Shown: positions 12,658 to 25,244, counted from the stretch's first letter. The stretch is 64,000 nucleotides of DNA from Trochalopteron elliotii (GCA_024734555.1 JANPWX010020199.1:3939401-4003400); one strand, 5' to 3'. Translations and numbers: made by a program. The notes: generated by a model not told the origin, from the sequence alone.

Positions 12658-13089
12658 TTACGTAGACAAGACTTCTCCATCATCTTCATCTTCGTCTTCT
12701 TCTTCTTCTTCATCTTCTTCTTCTTCGTCTTCTTCATCTTCGTATTCTTCTTCTTCGTCGTCTTCTTCTTCGTCTTCGTCTTCTTCTTCTTCTTCGTCTT
12801 CTTCATCATCTTCTTCGTCTTCTTCTTCTTCTTCGTCTTCGTCTTCTTCGTCTTCTTCATCTTCGTCTTCTTCGTCTTCTTCGTCTTCTTCTTCGTCTTC
12901 TTCGTCTTCGTCTTCTTCTTCTTCTTCTTTGTCTTCTTCTTCTTCTTCTTCTTCTTCTTCCTCCTCTTCCTCTTCTTCTTCATCTTCTTCTTTGTCTTCT
13001 TCAATATACACTTTGGTACCTGTCTTATGCTTTTGTTTTCCCCAGTATTCAAATAGCTTTAGATGTGGTCTCCAATTTCTCAGCTTCTG
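12658..13089 (-). other. Acidic Glu/Asp-tract open frame, possible exon remnant
   Basis: On the minus strand a frame is open from just after a TAA near 13092 to a TAA at 12658-12660, about 143 codons, with no upstream ATG. It starts with an ordinary mixed stretch (KLRNWRPHLKLFEYWGKQ, then HKTGTKVYIEED), passes into about 108 almost purely Glu/Asp codons, and ends DDGEVLST-stop. An AACAG dinucleotide-type acceptor lies directly upstream, so the segment could be a terminal coding exon or a retro-derived fragment. Of 34 triplets that differ from GAA, 31 differ only at the third codon position, so the acidic character is kept. I recognise no family. A microsatellite expanded by slippage is the main alternative explanation. 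Confidence 0.3.
12679..13002. repeat. (TTC/GTC/ATC)n trinucleotide tract, 324 bp
   Basis: 108 consecutive triplets on the + strand, mainly TTC with interspersed GTC, ATC and a few CTC, plus one GTA and two TTT. There is no frame slip anywhere in the tract. Confidence 0.95.
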
Positions 13090-16000
13090 TTTTTAAAAAT
13101 TGATTCAAGAATGTGTGAACGTGAGGGAACATCTTCATGAGGGAATCTCCTCATGTGACATACTGTTCCTGAGTGGTACAAAAATGTAAAATACTCTTTC
13201 TGCACATCAGCTTTTGAGAACAAGGGGTAATGTTTGTGGGTTTTTTTCTGATAGCCTCAAGAGAATTACTGTAGATGCTTTTCAAAGGAAGCTCCACCCT
13301 GCTGGTGGCTGCAGTCATTGACCCATGATGCCTGACTTCGCATTTGACTTGCACGTGCTAGAAAATGCTTTGACTGACTCAAGTCAAAGCTAGAATACAC
13401 TCTGTGATTTCCACATAACTAACGTTATTTCTCTCTTGTCCAAATAATCTGCAGCTGCCAGTTATAGGGTGTTTTGTTTAGTTTCAAATAGCTAATAAAA
13501 TATTGCAAAGAACAGACCCATCAACTGAGCAGTAAGACTCCTGTCAGAAAAACATTTCATGTGAAAGTTTTTCCACTGACTCCAATTTTTGAGGTCTACT
13601 GGTTGACCAGTTCCTAAGTCATTACAACATGTGTTGTATTGATAACCTGATAGTCTTCAGACAGACTATCAGGCATTACTAAATCAAACTGCCCTGTGCA
13701 GAACTACACAGTTACTCTTATCAGTCAACCCAAATATCTTATAAAAAAATCCAGCTTTTTTTGATTAAACTGATTTTCCATAAAACTGTTACTTGGCACC
13801 CCTTTTGCTGCCAATCCTCCAGTTTATTCTTAATTAATCATACACCAATTCTTCACTATACTATGTCAGATTAATCATTAACTTTTTTTTTCCCTGTGTA
13901 ACTTGATGTCATTAAAAAAAAATTAGGACTGTACACAGAGACAGAAACTTTGTCATGAGTGATTCAGGACTGTTCTTGGTATTTTTGTTGAGTAGAAAAA
14001 CTGTTGTTACTGGCAGTAATACATACCTTTTAAGGAATGTAAATTAATTGCCATGCACAAACACTCAAGACTTTCCTGACATATGGTCCTGACTAGCGTC
14101 AGTCATGCACCTAACACAATTTTAAAAATTATCACAGGAAAAGCATTACGTTTTGTAATACCCACTCTCCTTCTATTTGCAGCTGGTGTCATCTTTGTTC
14201 TGAGACTGAAAAGATCCAGAAATTTGTGTGTAAATTCAAATAGTTTTCCCAAAAAAAAACATCAATATTCGGTCACATAGAATGACACTGTGCTAGAAAA
14301 TTACTCATTTCAAAATGTATCATGAGTGAGATTTTCTGGTGTGTCTTTGTTGACACAATAGACAATAAATACAGTCCCAAAAGCAGAGCAGACAAGATGA
14401 ATGTAGCCTTAATTAGTTGGGATGGGTGAAAATGAGGAGGGAGACAGTGAGCAGTTCACCAACAAAACCCGGTACTTCATGTAAGGGGACAGAAGGGTGA
14501 TCAAAGGACAGATGCTTGTCATCTCTTTGAGACACAAAAGCTGCATAACTGCTGCCTTCCAGACAAGCTGTGGGCAACAGGGAAGAAATCTCATGCCGAA
14601 TGCTAAACATGAGATATGTTTACCTACCAGTAGAAAATGTGGGAATCAGTGTTTGGTCCATTCAGCAGGGAGGGTTGCTGCTGTTGCTATTGTATGGTGG
14701 GAAATGCTGCAATATGGTGGGAAATATTGAGAAGCTGCTTTTGTCACCAGCACAATAAACTGAGGGAGGAAAAGTTTTATAGGGAAATTTCAACAGTTAG
14801 TCTTAATCCAAAAACCCAACCAGCAGTACCATCTGAAAAGGATGGAAAATGCAAACACACACTGGAGGGCAACAAGGGCTGTGATACACTGCATCCTTAT
14901 TTTGGCAGCACAGTGGAGGGGGTTTGCAAACAAACCAAGATCTCACATGAGGCTGTTTGTCACAAACAGAGCAATAATGGTGAGGTATTAGTGAAGATGT
15001 GTGGTACATACTTGGCTGAATCATTTATTTCTGTTGCTGAAGGGAATCAGTGTCCACAGCTCAGTTTGTGGAGTATCTGAACCATACCCCCATTGTAATT
15101 ACCGTCACTGCCAGAATCACCAAAAATGTCTGGGACAAATCAGGCCCTGACATTCTGTCCCTCCAAATCACAAACACAGGTGTATCATGTAACAATGATA
15201 AATTCCATGAATGAATGAAAAACTCCTGTGGCCAAGAATGAAAGTATTCAACATAGAAATTAAAGACTCTCCAAGAATGCCTGAACAGCCCAGTCCTTCA
15301 CACTAGTCTCATTTTAAAACAGTCAGAAGGACAGATATGTGCAGCAGGAAATGTGTGAAATGATTGTGAAAACATGCCTATCTGCATAAAGGCATAAAGG
15401 GTAAGTTTTCTTCATTTTTCCTTTTACTAAATAGGTAACAAAATGCCTTGTTTAACTCAGCACTGTCTTCCAGTAGTGCTGTCCATACTGCAATGCTTTA
15501 ATTACTTCTTCAGGGGAAATTGCTAATAAGAATATCATAACTGTTTGGCTATCTGTTTTTTCCCACTTAAGAGCATACAATGCAAGTAGACAGCTTTTCT
15601 CACTGTTGCTTTCTCAATCACAGTCTTTTCTTCCAGTTTGAAAAGGTGATTTGTTTTGAGGGGCAAGTAAGGGAGACAGACAAGGAGCACTTTAAGAAAA
15701 GGCAAAGGATTTTTTTTGTTGTCAAAATGGGTTTTAAAAGAAAAAAACTTACATTTTCTAAAAAGCAAGAGCTTGTTTTTGTTAATTTCCTCTGGAAATT
15801 GATAAATATTACTTTATCCAATGCAGCCAAAAAAGTAACATTTATTGAAATACTCAGTTATACTACAAAGAGGGAATACCTGCTTCTTTCTGGCCTACCA
15901 AATATCTGTCAATATGAACTGTATCAAGATCAGGGAGTAGAAAAAATAACATAATTTTACTTGTGTTTAAAATAGTTCCTTCATCCACATAAGCTAATTC

Positions 16001-18400
16001 CATCAGCAAAAATATTCATCTCCTTGCTTCTGAAATAAGGTGTTCTTAGTCCTTCTGACAGATTCTCACTCTCTCTCAATGATATCAACATAGAGACAAA
16101 CTGCTGCTTTCGTTCACTTCACAAAAATCACAAAATACATTACCTGAATTTTTATGTGTGTGCTTAATATTTTTTTTTAATCTTGTAAATGTTTGCAAAG
16201 TCCATGTATTAACTTTGAAATCATTACAGTTATGGTTTGTCTATGCTTCTCAGTTCCACTCCAATGTTGTGGATTGTATTACTAGGAATGACGGTCCTCT
16301 TTTGCTTTTTGGAAATTTAGTGGAAGTCCTGTAATTGCCTATGTCCCAAGTCAAGAGCCTTAACTGCATTAAGAGAAGAAGTGATCTTATAAGATCACCG
16401 CTAAGTCAGAAAACGAAGCTCTCAGGGTGACAATATGCCATTGGAGTCATAGTATTACATTGCTACAGGACAGCAAACCTGAATATATTTGGGTTCTACA
16501 TTTTTGTTTAAAAATACATAATCTCAGTATTGCTCAACATTTCAAAAGATATATATTCCGAAGCATATGTAATGAAGTGAATGGAAAGAAAATAAAGTGT
16601 AAATTTAATTTTTATATTTCATATTTGTACCCCTGCAATACATCAATTTATTTGATAAGTGACTAATGGGTTACAAAAACAACAGTGGTGTTATTATGTG
16701 CTGCCATGATTTTGGCTGAAAAAGCAAATGTCTGTATCAGTTTGTTTTATAAGGCAATTAGAAATATATTGAAGACCTGGGGATCCTAAAAACTAGATCT
16801 AAGAATGGAAGGAGGAGAAGGAAGGTCCAGTCTTAATAATGCCTTTTGATATCTAACACCTACCATTTACCAATTGCTCTGGACAAAACAGGGGAGAAAA
16901 AGTGCATGTTACTTCTATCCATTTTGATCTTGTTCTTTCAAAAGTGTTCAATAGAGAGCAGATTTTAAATTCCATTTCATTAATTGTCTCTTTTCTGTTT
17001 GTCAAAGTTATGTGACTGGCATTTAGGTAGAGTTGAGGAGAAGGAACACAGAATCTAACCATTGCATTTTATAACTGTCAAACATGAAGTCACAGAGGAG
17101 GACTGTTGTATGCATCTCTGTGAACACATAAAATCTTAGTCCAGAAAATAATCTTGATTACAACAATTCTTAGGCAAGTGAAAGATTATTTGATTTGCAA
17201 GTAAATTAGAGCTTTATTGCCATTGGCACTTGCCTTTTGAATGTTGGTTGCTGAATACCAGATAAAATGTTTTTAATGTTTATAGGTTTCCCTGCAAGTT
17301 CATTCAAAACAAAACAAAGCCTCATAATAGTTAAGGAAGAAAACCTATTTATTTCACATGTTTGGGATGAGTAATCACAAACAAAGCGAAAGGGCTGTAT
17401 GAGAAGCAGGGTCTGCCATCAAAGATAAGACCCTAATTCTTCATCATAGCCCCATGAAAACAGTTCTGAGATGGGTCAGCTGATACCTTTAGTAGCAGTT
17501 TTCTGCCAATCTCCCAAAGTTTTTGTTTTACTCTCAGTAGCATCAGAACTCGGCCACTGGGAGGGGTCTGTTAGGCACAAGAAAGTTAACGTTCATTAAT
17601 AAACATGCATCTCCCTTCAAGGATTAGTTCTCCTCACACTTTCTGATGCAAGTGAGGGCTGAATCAGTGACCAGTGACCAAAGATGGATGGTGGGAATTT
17701 TCCCCTCAAGTTGTGCTTCCCGAAGGAAGCTTTCCCTTATACAGATATTCAAACTTACTAACCTCACCTCTTTCTCTGGACAGCAGCTGAACCTCCATGG
17801 GGATGTGCAGGCCAGGGTAGGGAGAACCAGATGGCATCTGCCCTGGCTGACAGAACCACTGCATGCCCCTAACAGAGGACAAAATAAAATAATTGAAATA
17901 AAATTGTAATAAATAGAAAAATAAATTAAAAACACCAAAAACAGGAAAACCCCACCAAGCACAATGAAAACCTCCCTAAACATATATATTACAAAAAATA
18001 AAAAGGGAAACAAATAAACAAACTAAAACACACACCCCCTCTTTTCCATGGTGCAGGTGTTTTCAGGCTTCATGTTTTTGTGTCACATCACTTTCAGCAG
18101 CCCTCCTATCTCTGTACACATTCTCAGTACAATCCCCCGCCTCGGTCTCATTCCACTGCATTTACTTTAAATTTTCTGCCCTTTCCCTTGCATTCTTCCC
18201 TTATTCTTTCCAAATCTTCACTTTTTTGCTCTAATTTTTGCTTTGGGCCCTAGCTGATCCAGAGGGACCCTCCACAGACACACCACCGCATTTCCCAGTG
18301 ATTTTCCGAACTTTCGAGCCTCTCTTAAGAAGAAGAAAGTCTCCTTTGTTTTCAGACTTATTCCGATTTTTATTTCATTTTTCCCTTGCAAAGCACGGAC
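13090..18400. other. Gene-free AT-rich region
   Basis: No supported gene, RNA or recognised repeat. Open frames here (for example 15580-15954 +) are short, AT-driven and without domain features. An A-rich block at 17880-18025 produces a spurious hydrophobic frame on the minus strand. Confidence 0.5.
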
Positions 18401-19650
18401 ACAGACGGTGGCGAGGCTGAACTTGCTCTCCCTTTCGAGTCGCTGCCGCATGCTTTATCGTTCCTATCACTATTTTTCCTGTTTGTTCTGACGTTGAGGC
18501 GTTCCTTGGCCGCCCCGAGGCAGCGGGGACGGGACGGCGGTGTGGGATCCCCGAGGATGCGGCGGGATGCGGGACCGAGGACGAGCATGCGCCGCCAGGG
18601 GGCGGCAGCACCTCCTCCGCTTCCCGCCCGATCCCTCCGCGTTTTGCGCTCCGCTCCCCCAGGACCGCCTCTGGCACCGCCCAGGGCCCGGCACCGCCCC
18701 CACACACACCGGTGACTCCCACCGAGCGGGGAGGGGATCTGGAGCTCGCTCCCTCTCTGTCCGTCTTGCCGCCCGTCCCTCCGTCCGTCCGTTCCGGGGA
18801 GAGTGCGCCGCTCTACCTCCGCAGGTTGGTTTCTTCGACCTTTCTCTTACTAACAGTGCTAATGATGATTATTATTAATTATATTTATAAAGGTAATAAC
18901 ACCAGGTATAAGGTAATATGCCATTTGGACGTTGGTTGTTTGGGGGGAAGTTGTTGTATCTCCGCACCAGACGGGTAAGGCACAGGCATCCATCCGCTGA
19001 GGACAGCTTGAAAACCGGGCAGAAACAATTATGCCGTGACGAAAACGCGACATTAACCCAGCCGGAGGGGACGAGGGCGGAGAAATACAGTTTTTGCCTA
19101 ACGCTGGAGTTTGTACTTGGTGAAGTTCGCTGGCTGTGGCGGAGTGGACATGGGGTCGCGGTGACAGCTAGGAAGCAGGTGGGATCTCCATCATCCTGCA
19201 CGAAAGTCTGCTCTGGATGGCGCTGCATCCTGGCAAACCACAGCAAAGAGAATTTTCCCTGCTCTGGGAGGTGTGTCCTGCGTTCTGCTCTCCTTCCCGT
19301 CCCAGCTTTGGACAACCTGCCCATGAGGTACAGTTTTTTTCTAGAAGTAGGAGAAAAGAAGCAACGTGCAGCTTGTGTCTGGAGGGAAGCTGTCCTCGCA
19401 GGACGAGGGTTTTTCCTCACCTGTCAGGAACTGTGCCGGGAAACTCTTCCTCAAAGCCACTTTGTGTCTGGTGACCAAAGTCCTCCCTTCTCACTAGCAT
19501 CGCCCTCAGCACACAGGCGCGGAGGTTTGTGTGCCGCAGGCTGCCGGCGCGTAGGACCACCTGATCCGTGCCGTGGGTGTGACACCTACGTGACGCCTTC
19601 AAGTTTCCTGCCACACACAGTTGATCCCCACCTCCCGGTGGATCCCGGGT
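18400..19650 (+). promoter_or_regulatory. CpG island 1, candidate distal promoter of the miR-9-2 host RNA
   Basis: The first dense CpG block of the window, with its core at about 18490-18830 and a sparser shoulder to 19650. It lies about 20 kb upstream of mir-9-2, which fits the position expected for the distal start of the host lncRNA. It contains a strong CTCF-type motif (18592-18605) and a candidate + strand splice donor CGG|GTAAGG (intron from 18975). A 258-codon ATG frame (18918-19694, +) crosses it, with an overlapping 181-codon frame on the other strand. Neither shows a recognisable domain, and I treat both as by-products of low stop density. Confidence 0.6.
18592..18605 (+). promoter_or_regulatory. 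CTCF-type binding motif
   Basis: CCGCCAGGGGGCGG fits the vertebrate CTCF core CCASYAGRKGGCRS at 13 of 14 positions. Its place in the first CpG island suggests a boundary or promoter-tethering role. Binding is inferred, not shown. Confidence 0.55.
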
Positions 19651-20164
19651 CAAAGGTTCATGATCACTGTGGGTTGAACTACTCCTTAAGATAATTTCCA
19701 ACCCCTTCACCTTAAGCGAGTATAGTTGTTCCTATAGGGGTTAAAAAATGGGGAGCGGAAGGGGGGAGGGGGAAGAAAATTCATCCTGTTGTTTCTACAG
19801 TGCTTTGGGAAAATTATCCCCTTTAATCATGTATGGAAAACATACATACACACCTTAAAAAAAAAAAAAAAGTAACTGAGATAATTCATATCACTTTTCG
19901 TTTTTCTCTAATGGGAGCAATAATCGCAGCTGAAACCAGTCAGTGGAGCTCAGAGAAAAATCGCCTTATATTCCTCACATATCTGATTGGGATGAGCCTA
20001 TTGGTTCCTTCCCAGCAGGGAAACTCCCACCTCGTTTTTGAGGTCGCTTCTCCTTCCCCACCCACACAGAAGCCAGGAAGTTGGTGTCCCTGGTGTGCCC
20101 CACTGTGTCCCTCGCGTCGGGGGCGTCCCGCGTGACGCAGGGCACACCCCGGACTTCCCGACCG

Positions 20165-20245
20165 TAGAGCCACAGAATCTTGGAATCACGGCATCACAGA
20201 GTCATAGGATGGTTTGGGTTGGACTGCAGTGGGAGTGGGATCTTA
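20165..20245 (-). mobile_element. CR1 3'-end remnant
   Basis: CCACAGAATCTTGGAATCAC, then CAGAGTCATAGGATGGTTTG, is the reverse complement of a CR1 tail with its terminal octamer repeats. Only about 80 bp are recognisable. Confidence 0.75.
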
Positions 20246-20355
20246 TCCCATTTTAAACACTTCAAGTAAAACGTGCCAAGCCAAAGCATGTTCAGACCTT
20301 CTCTGGTTTATTACTTGGGCACATTTTTATAATAACATTCTTCTCGGAGTTTGGG

Positions 20356-20395
<40 letters not shown>
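20356..20395. repeat. Poly(A) run, 40 bases
   Basis: An uninterrupted run of A. No retrogene body could be recognised upstream. Confidence 0.95.
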
Positions 20396-20397
<2 letters not shown>

Positions 20398-21381
20398 ACG
20401 CCGTTTTCAAAGAACATAGGAAACTTTCTATCCTCATTTTTGAGAAATGCTCAGTTCTCCACCAGAAGAAGTGTTCCCTCCCCATAACGGAAGTTTTGGC
20501 TGAGTAGCAGCTGCAGGACTGGAGTCTACTTTGAGGTCTTCAAATAACCGAAGCAAAAATATTTACATTTAATACTTACGATGCATTTGAAGCGATTTTA
20601 CCTGGGACAGGGGAGCACGAGGGTATCCTGTTTAAAGTCGAACTCTCTTCAGGAAGTGCCACAGACCGAGCATCCCATTTCCGACTCTCGTTGCCTGGGC
20701 AGTGTTCAGAATGTCCTGTTCTTTTGGTTGTGCTATTCGCATTGAGAATTTTGAGGAGAGAAAACCATTAGAGGAAAGACGAAAATAGAATTGAGCATTT
20801 CCTTTGACCAGAATAAATAAGAAGGGTTTTAAGTACTTCGTCTCCTATTGTATGGCTTTGAGCTCTTAGCAAGACTTTTTTAACTGATAATTATGTTCCG
20901 TACAGCTGCATGGCTGGAACGCTAATAAATTTGGAAATAAATTAGTTTAACTTCAGCAGATTTCCTCCTCCTTTAAATTTCTTTGAAAAAGCTGAGTACC
21001 TTGCCTTTACCTGCCATATATTTATACGTAAGTTAACAAGAGATAATTTTAGAGCTACATTTTAAAACAAACAGCCACACACCCTTGTAACTTAAACAAC
21101 TGGGCCAAATTTTCTCAGTCTTTAAAAATTTGGTCCACCGATTTCAATAGCTTTAGACCCAATTTGATGATCTAACAATCCACTTTTTATCACTCCTGAA
21201 TTCTTAGAATTCTCAGAAAAAAACCCAAACAAATAAAAAAGAAACACAAACAAATAACTGCTGAAGAGGAAAATCTGGCTGTGAGTGTGTCTGGAAACAT
21301 GCAGAGAGACGAAAATCTATGGTCCTTATGAGAAAGTGAGTACATGTAGTCAACAGCAGTAACTATAAAATAGGCAAGGGG

Positions 21382-21437
21382 GAAAAAAAACAAAAAAAAA
21401 AAAAAAAAACAAAAAAAAAAAGAAAAGAAAAAGAAGA
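21382..21437. repeat. Interrupted A-rich tract
   Basis: A runs separated by single C and G bases. They produce a spurious Phe-rich frame on the minus strand. Confidence 0.9.
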
Positions 21438-22079
21438 ACGACGCAAACTTAGGAGCTTCTTTCTTCATTTTTATCTGCTTCAGGTAGTGTCACATTAAAG
21501 CAAGGATAATGCCAACCCTTCTCATTGTGAAATGAAGTCGGTTCTAATATGTTATAGATTTTGGTTTGAAAATAAGTAAATGAAAAGGAAAATATTTCTG
21601 CATTCATTGGAATGAATAGCATTATTCGAAGGATTTTATTTTTGTCATTTAAATGATAGGAATTCCAGCGTGGTCTGGCTTAGCTGTTTTTGTTATATTA
21701 ATAACGTTTTATAAAACCATAATCGCTAAAAACTAAAGAAAATTTGTGAACTTACTTGAAATACATTTTTTTCTGTTTACGCTGTATTTATTTTCATATT
21801 AGTAGAATCTGGTTTTGAATATATTGTAATTCTTATTAGTTTAATTCGACGTCATTAACTCAACTTCCCATTACAGTATTTGGGCTTGGGGGTATAGTAT
21901 ACATAAGGTAAACATCCAGAAATGCGTTGACAAATATCACTGTTGGTTTATTTCACTCTGTTTGACAAAACTTGCATACCCCCACAGAAACTACAGCCTG
22001 GTTGATGCACTGTGCTCCAAATAGCTGTATGGCAGATCATATTCTATCGTCATTTGCGTGACAGAGTGACGAAGGCTTA

Positions 22080-24300
22080 GAGTGATGCCATCCTGGCATG
22101 CAATTCGCGCGCAAGTCGTGACGGATGTCGCAGTCACCACCGTGGGACGTACCCGCCCGGTACCGATGCCAACAATTTTCGGTAAAGCTTTGAGACAATG
22201 TGGCCAGATAAAGGTCCAGCCAAGGAATTGCAAGGGCCATCGGTATATCCGCAGCAGTGAAAGTTTCGAAGGAGTGCGGGTGGAGATACCCGGTCCCAGA
22301 CCTTCGGGCAGCGATGTGGCGGAGAGGGGCAGCTGCCCTCCTTGCCCCCGTGCCCAAGAGTGTCGGGCAGCGACGGGCAGCAGTCTTCTTCCGGGGCCCA
22401 CTGCCCTTCTGGGGGGCCGGCCGCCAGCAGAGCCCACCTTCCCCAAGAAGACTCTTCCCCATGCCCCGTGTCACCTCCAGCCCCGCCGCCGGCCTCCGTT
22501 TAATTTAAGAGAGGCCTCTTAAATTTGCCATCAGCATCAGTAGGAACAGTACTGTTAATACTGTTAATAAGGACAACTAGGGGGGCGCGGGGGGCGATGC
22601 ACGGCGAGGGCAGGGCGATGCCCACCCCAGCACCCCAGCCCCGGCAGCCTCACTGTCGGCGTGGGGCAAGAGCAGCCCCCGACACCCTCGCCCTCTCTTG
22701 GCCCCAATCTCGAGCACCCCTGGGGCCCACAGACTAAGCCTCGACTCCTCACGGTGCCTGGCGGGGGTTCTGACGGAAAGTCCTCTCGGGAGACGTGTCC
22801 CCGTTCCCGATAGCTGCCTGTATCTGGAGCGGGAGGGGTGGGGAGCAGCGGGAGAGAGGTGGGTGGGTGGGAAATACCGAGGCAAAGGGGAGGAGTGTGC
22901 CACGCTGAAGTCCGGTGTGGGGCAGCGTCCGTGGCCGCCCTCCTCTCTCCAACAGCAACCTGCCCCTCCTTCCCCTCGTCGCCTCTTCCTTTCTTCCCGC
23001 CCGTCCGAGCGGGACTGAGCTGGAGAAGCCTCTCCTGACGCCCCTGCGAATGATGGTGCCCGGAACGGAGGCAGCGGGGTCCGTTTATTTTTCCGGTGAG
23101 TACCGGAATGGGGAGTCCCCGGTGAGGGACGTGGGGGAAGCTGTAAGCAGTCCGTGCCAGGGCGGGAAAAGTGTGTCCTGGGTTGAGGGCGAGGCGGGGA
23201 AACCCTCCCGTTCCCCGTCCACGCTCAGGTCTTTATGTCTTTGCCTTCCGAAATAACGCGCCACGGAAAAAGTTGGGGCCCGGGCCGAACAGAAAGAGAG
23301 GGGCGACCCAGGAAAGCATCCCTTCCGGGCGAAGGGGTTCCCTCCGCCGCAGCCCTTTTCTCTTTAACATCCTCCTGCCCCCTAATTTCTTGCCGCCGGT
23401 GACAAATCTTATTCACGTGAAGGGAGGCTATTGGATTTCAAACCTGATCAGCTGATGTGGGTTCACCCATGGTCCTCGTTAAACACACGCGGGGGCCGTG
23501 GCGTGTCCACACCGCTCTGTCTGTGCCCTGAGCATCGCACCGCACAGGCAGGGGGGTTAGGAAGCGGGGACAGGCCGCCGAGTGCCCCCCGGGATGAAAT
23601 CAAAGTTGATGGTGTCGGAAGGAGGTGGTGGCTGCGTTGTGGTGACTGTTCGGGGTGTGACAGTCTGTACAGGAAAAGGACGGGGCACAGCCTGCGCCAG
23701 GGGACAGGTACAGGTCTGTGGACAGGTCTGTCTTCCCTCGCTGAGCGTCCTCTTGTGGGTGTGAAAAGGGGGATCTGATGTCCTGTAAGGGTCGAGGGAG
23801 GTGTGGTGACAGCCCTCCATCTCGCTTTAAAACCGTGTTCCCCCGCCAGACCTCCCCCGGTCCCGCAGCGTGACAACCCAACAGCGGTCTGGCATCACCC
23901 TCGCTCTGTTCATAGATTCCTTGTTGCTGCTGAAGAGATGGAGAAGGAAACAGGGAAGTGGGGTGTCAGGGCAAGGGGCTCTGCGTGCCTTCCCTGGGCG
24001 ATGTCCCGGGGGTGGGACGGGCTGCCCGATGAGCCCTCCTCCCGATGGATGTTCGGGGGATGTGCTGGGAGAGTTCTGAGACGTTTTGCAACAGGCGCGT
24101 AAGCATTCAAACTGCGAGGTTTTAATGAGGTTGCTGGTGCCCCGGCTAAGGGGACTGGTGCTCCGGCAGCGTTGGAACCGGCGCCAGCAGCACTGTCCAT
24201 CTGTCCGTCCCTCCGTCTGCACGGCCTGGCACGGTGGGGAGACGCGGTGCCTCCAGTGAGGGAGTGGGACGAGGACGGCGATGTGTTTCACAGGGCAAAA
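22080..24300 (+). promoter_or_regulatory. CpG island 2, candidate promoter
   Basis: The largest GC-rich block of the window, densest at 22100-23400 and moderate to 24300. It carries the best splice donor seen in any island, CCG|GTGAGT with the intron starting at 23096, matching the vertebrate consensus at 8 of 9 positions. That makes 22.6-23.095 kb a plausible noncoding first exon of the host RNA. An AT-rich palindromic insert (22502-22570) sits inside it. Many overlapping open frames on both strands are GC by-products with no domains. Confidence 0.6.
22502..22570. repeat. Palindrome and short-repeat cluster
   Basis: AATTTAAGAG-AGGC-CTCTTAAATT (22502-22525) is a perfect 10-bp inverted repeat with a 4-base spacer. 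AACAGTACTGTT (22545-22556) is a perfect 12-bp palindrome. CTGTTAATA then occurs twice in tandem. The second element overlaps the palindrome and resembles HNF1 or homeodomain half sites. Confidence 0.8.
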
Positions 24301-24790
24301 ATGAGTGAGAACCGTCGTTTCGGTGTCAAAACAGTCATCGCAGTTTCGAGTGTTACTAGAACAGAAGAACAACACCCTTCCTAGAAGGACAAACGGACAA
24401 AGGTCGCCACCACGTCTTCTTCCCTAGAACCTCTGCAGCCCGTCGGTTCTGTAGTTGCTTCTAACACTTATTTTTCCGCCGCCCCGAGTGAAGGCGGCCC
24501 TCAGATAATCTGCTCGGTCCTCTGGCTGAGGTACCTATGCTAAGAAAAACAACTCAAAATTGTTATCATATTGACGGGAGGAGAAATTTACCCTCGGGTT
24601 TTATTACTTGGGAGATGTAGCCGAGTTTTGTGTATTTTCTTCCGTGTGCATCGCTGGCACCCGTCGGCAGCACGGCAGCTAAAACACGGGAGGGGAAGGA
24701 ATGCCGCGCGTGAATTTGCAACTGCGTTTAGTAGCGAAGCTGCTTTTAAATTTAAATATTTTATGCACATGAGCCCAGAGCGCCCATTGG

Positions 24791-24884
24791 AAAAAAAAAA
24801 AAAAAAAGCCCACAAACAAACAGCAACAACAAAACTCCAACACACACACAACACATCATGTTCTTTTTTTTTTTTTTTTTTTTT
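24791..24884. repeat. A17 and T21 runs about 56 bases apart
   Basis: A17 at 24791-24807 and T21 at 24864-24884 flank a CA-rich spacer. They are complementary and could fold as a hairpin, though independent homopolymers are just as likely. Confidence 0.85.
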
Positions 24885-25082
24885 CTGAAATCATTTCCTG
24901 GAGGTGCAGAAAAAACGTTCTACGGGAGACAGACGGGTTACTCTTCTGTCTGTCCACAGCCTGTTAAGATATGAGAAAACCACAAATTCCTAAGAGGAGA
25001 TGTAGGAAGTCAATTACAGAAATACACCGTCTTGGAGAAAGTTCGGCTAATGAACTACCGAAATCGAAAAGAGACCAGGAGA

Positions 25083-25244
25083 AAGGAAGGGAAGGCAGGA
25101 AGGGAAGGCAGGAAGGGAAGGCAGGAAGGAAGGCAGGAAGGCAGGAAGGAAGGCAGGAAGGCAGGAAGGCAGGAAGGCAGGAAGGCAGGAAGGCAGGAAG
25201 GAAGGAAGGAAGGAAGGAAGGAAGGAAGGAAGGAAGGAAGGAAG
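25083..25244. repeat. (GGAA)n / (GGAAGGCA)n microsatellite
   Basis: A purine-rich tract that begins with GGAAGGCA-type units and resolves into pure GGAA. The Arg/Lys/Glu/Gly-rich frames across it reflect only the repeat. Confidence 0.95.

Larger units (their letters stand above)
19651..22079. other. AT-rich spacer between CpG islands
   Basis: No gene. It holds a short CR1 remnant, a 40-base A run and an interrupted A tract. The rest looks unique and may include conserved noncoding DNA. Confidence 0.5.

Noticed and set aside
12505..13056. Phe/Val-rich frame on + and Lys/Thr-rich frame on -
   Set aside because: Both are the other phases of the TTC/GTC triplet tract. Only the Glu/Asp phase shows position-restricted variation.
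20165..20395. Processed pseudogene ending in the A40 run
   Set aside because: The upstream sequence is a CR1 remnant plus unique DNA, with no coding remnant and no poly(A) signal at the right place.
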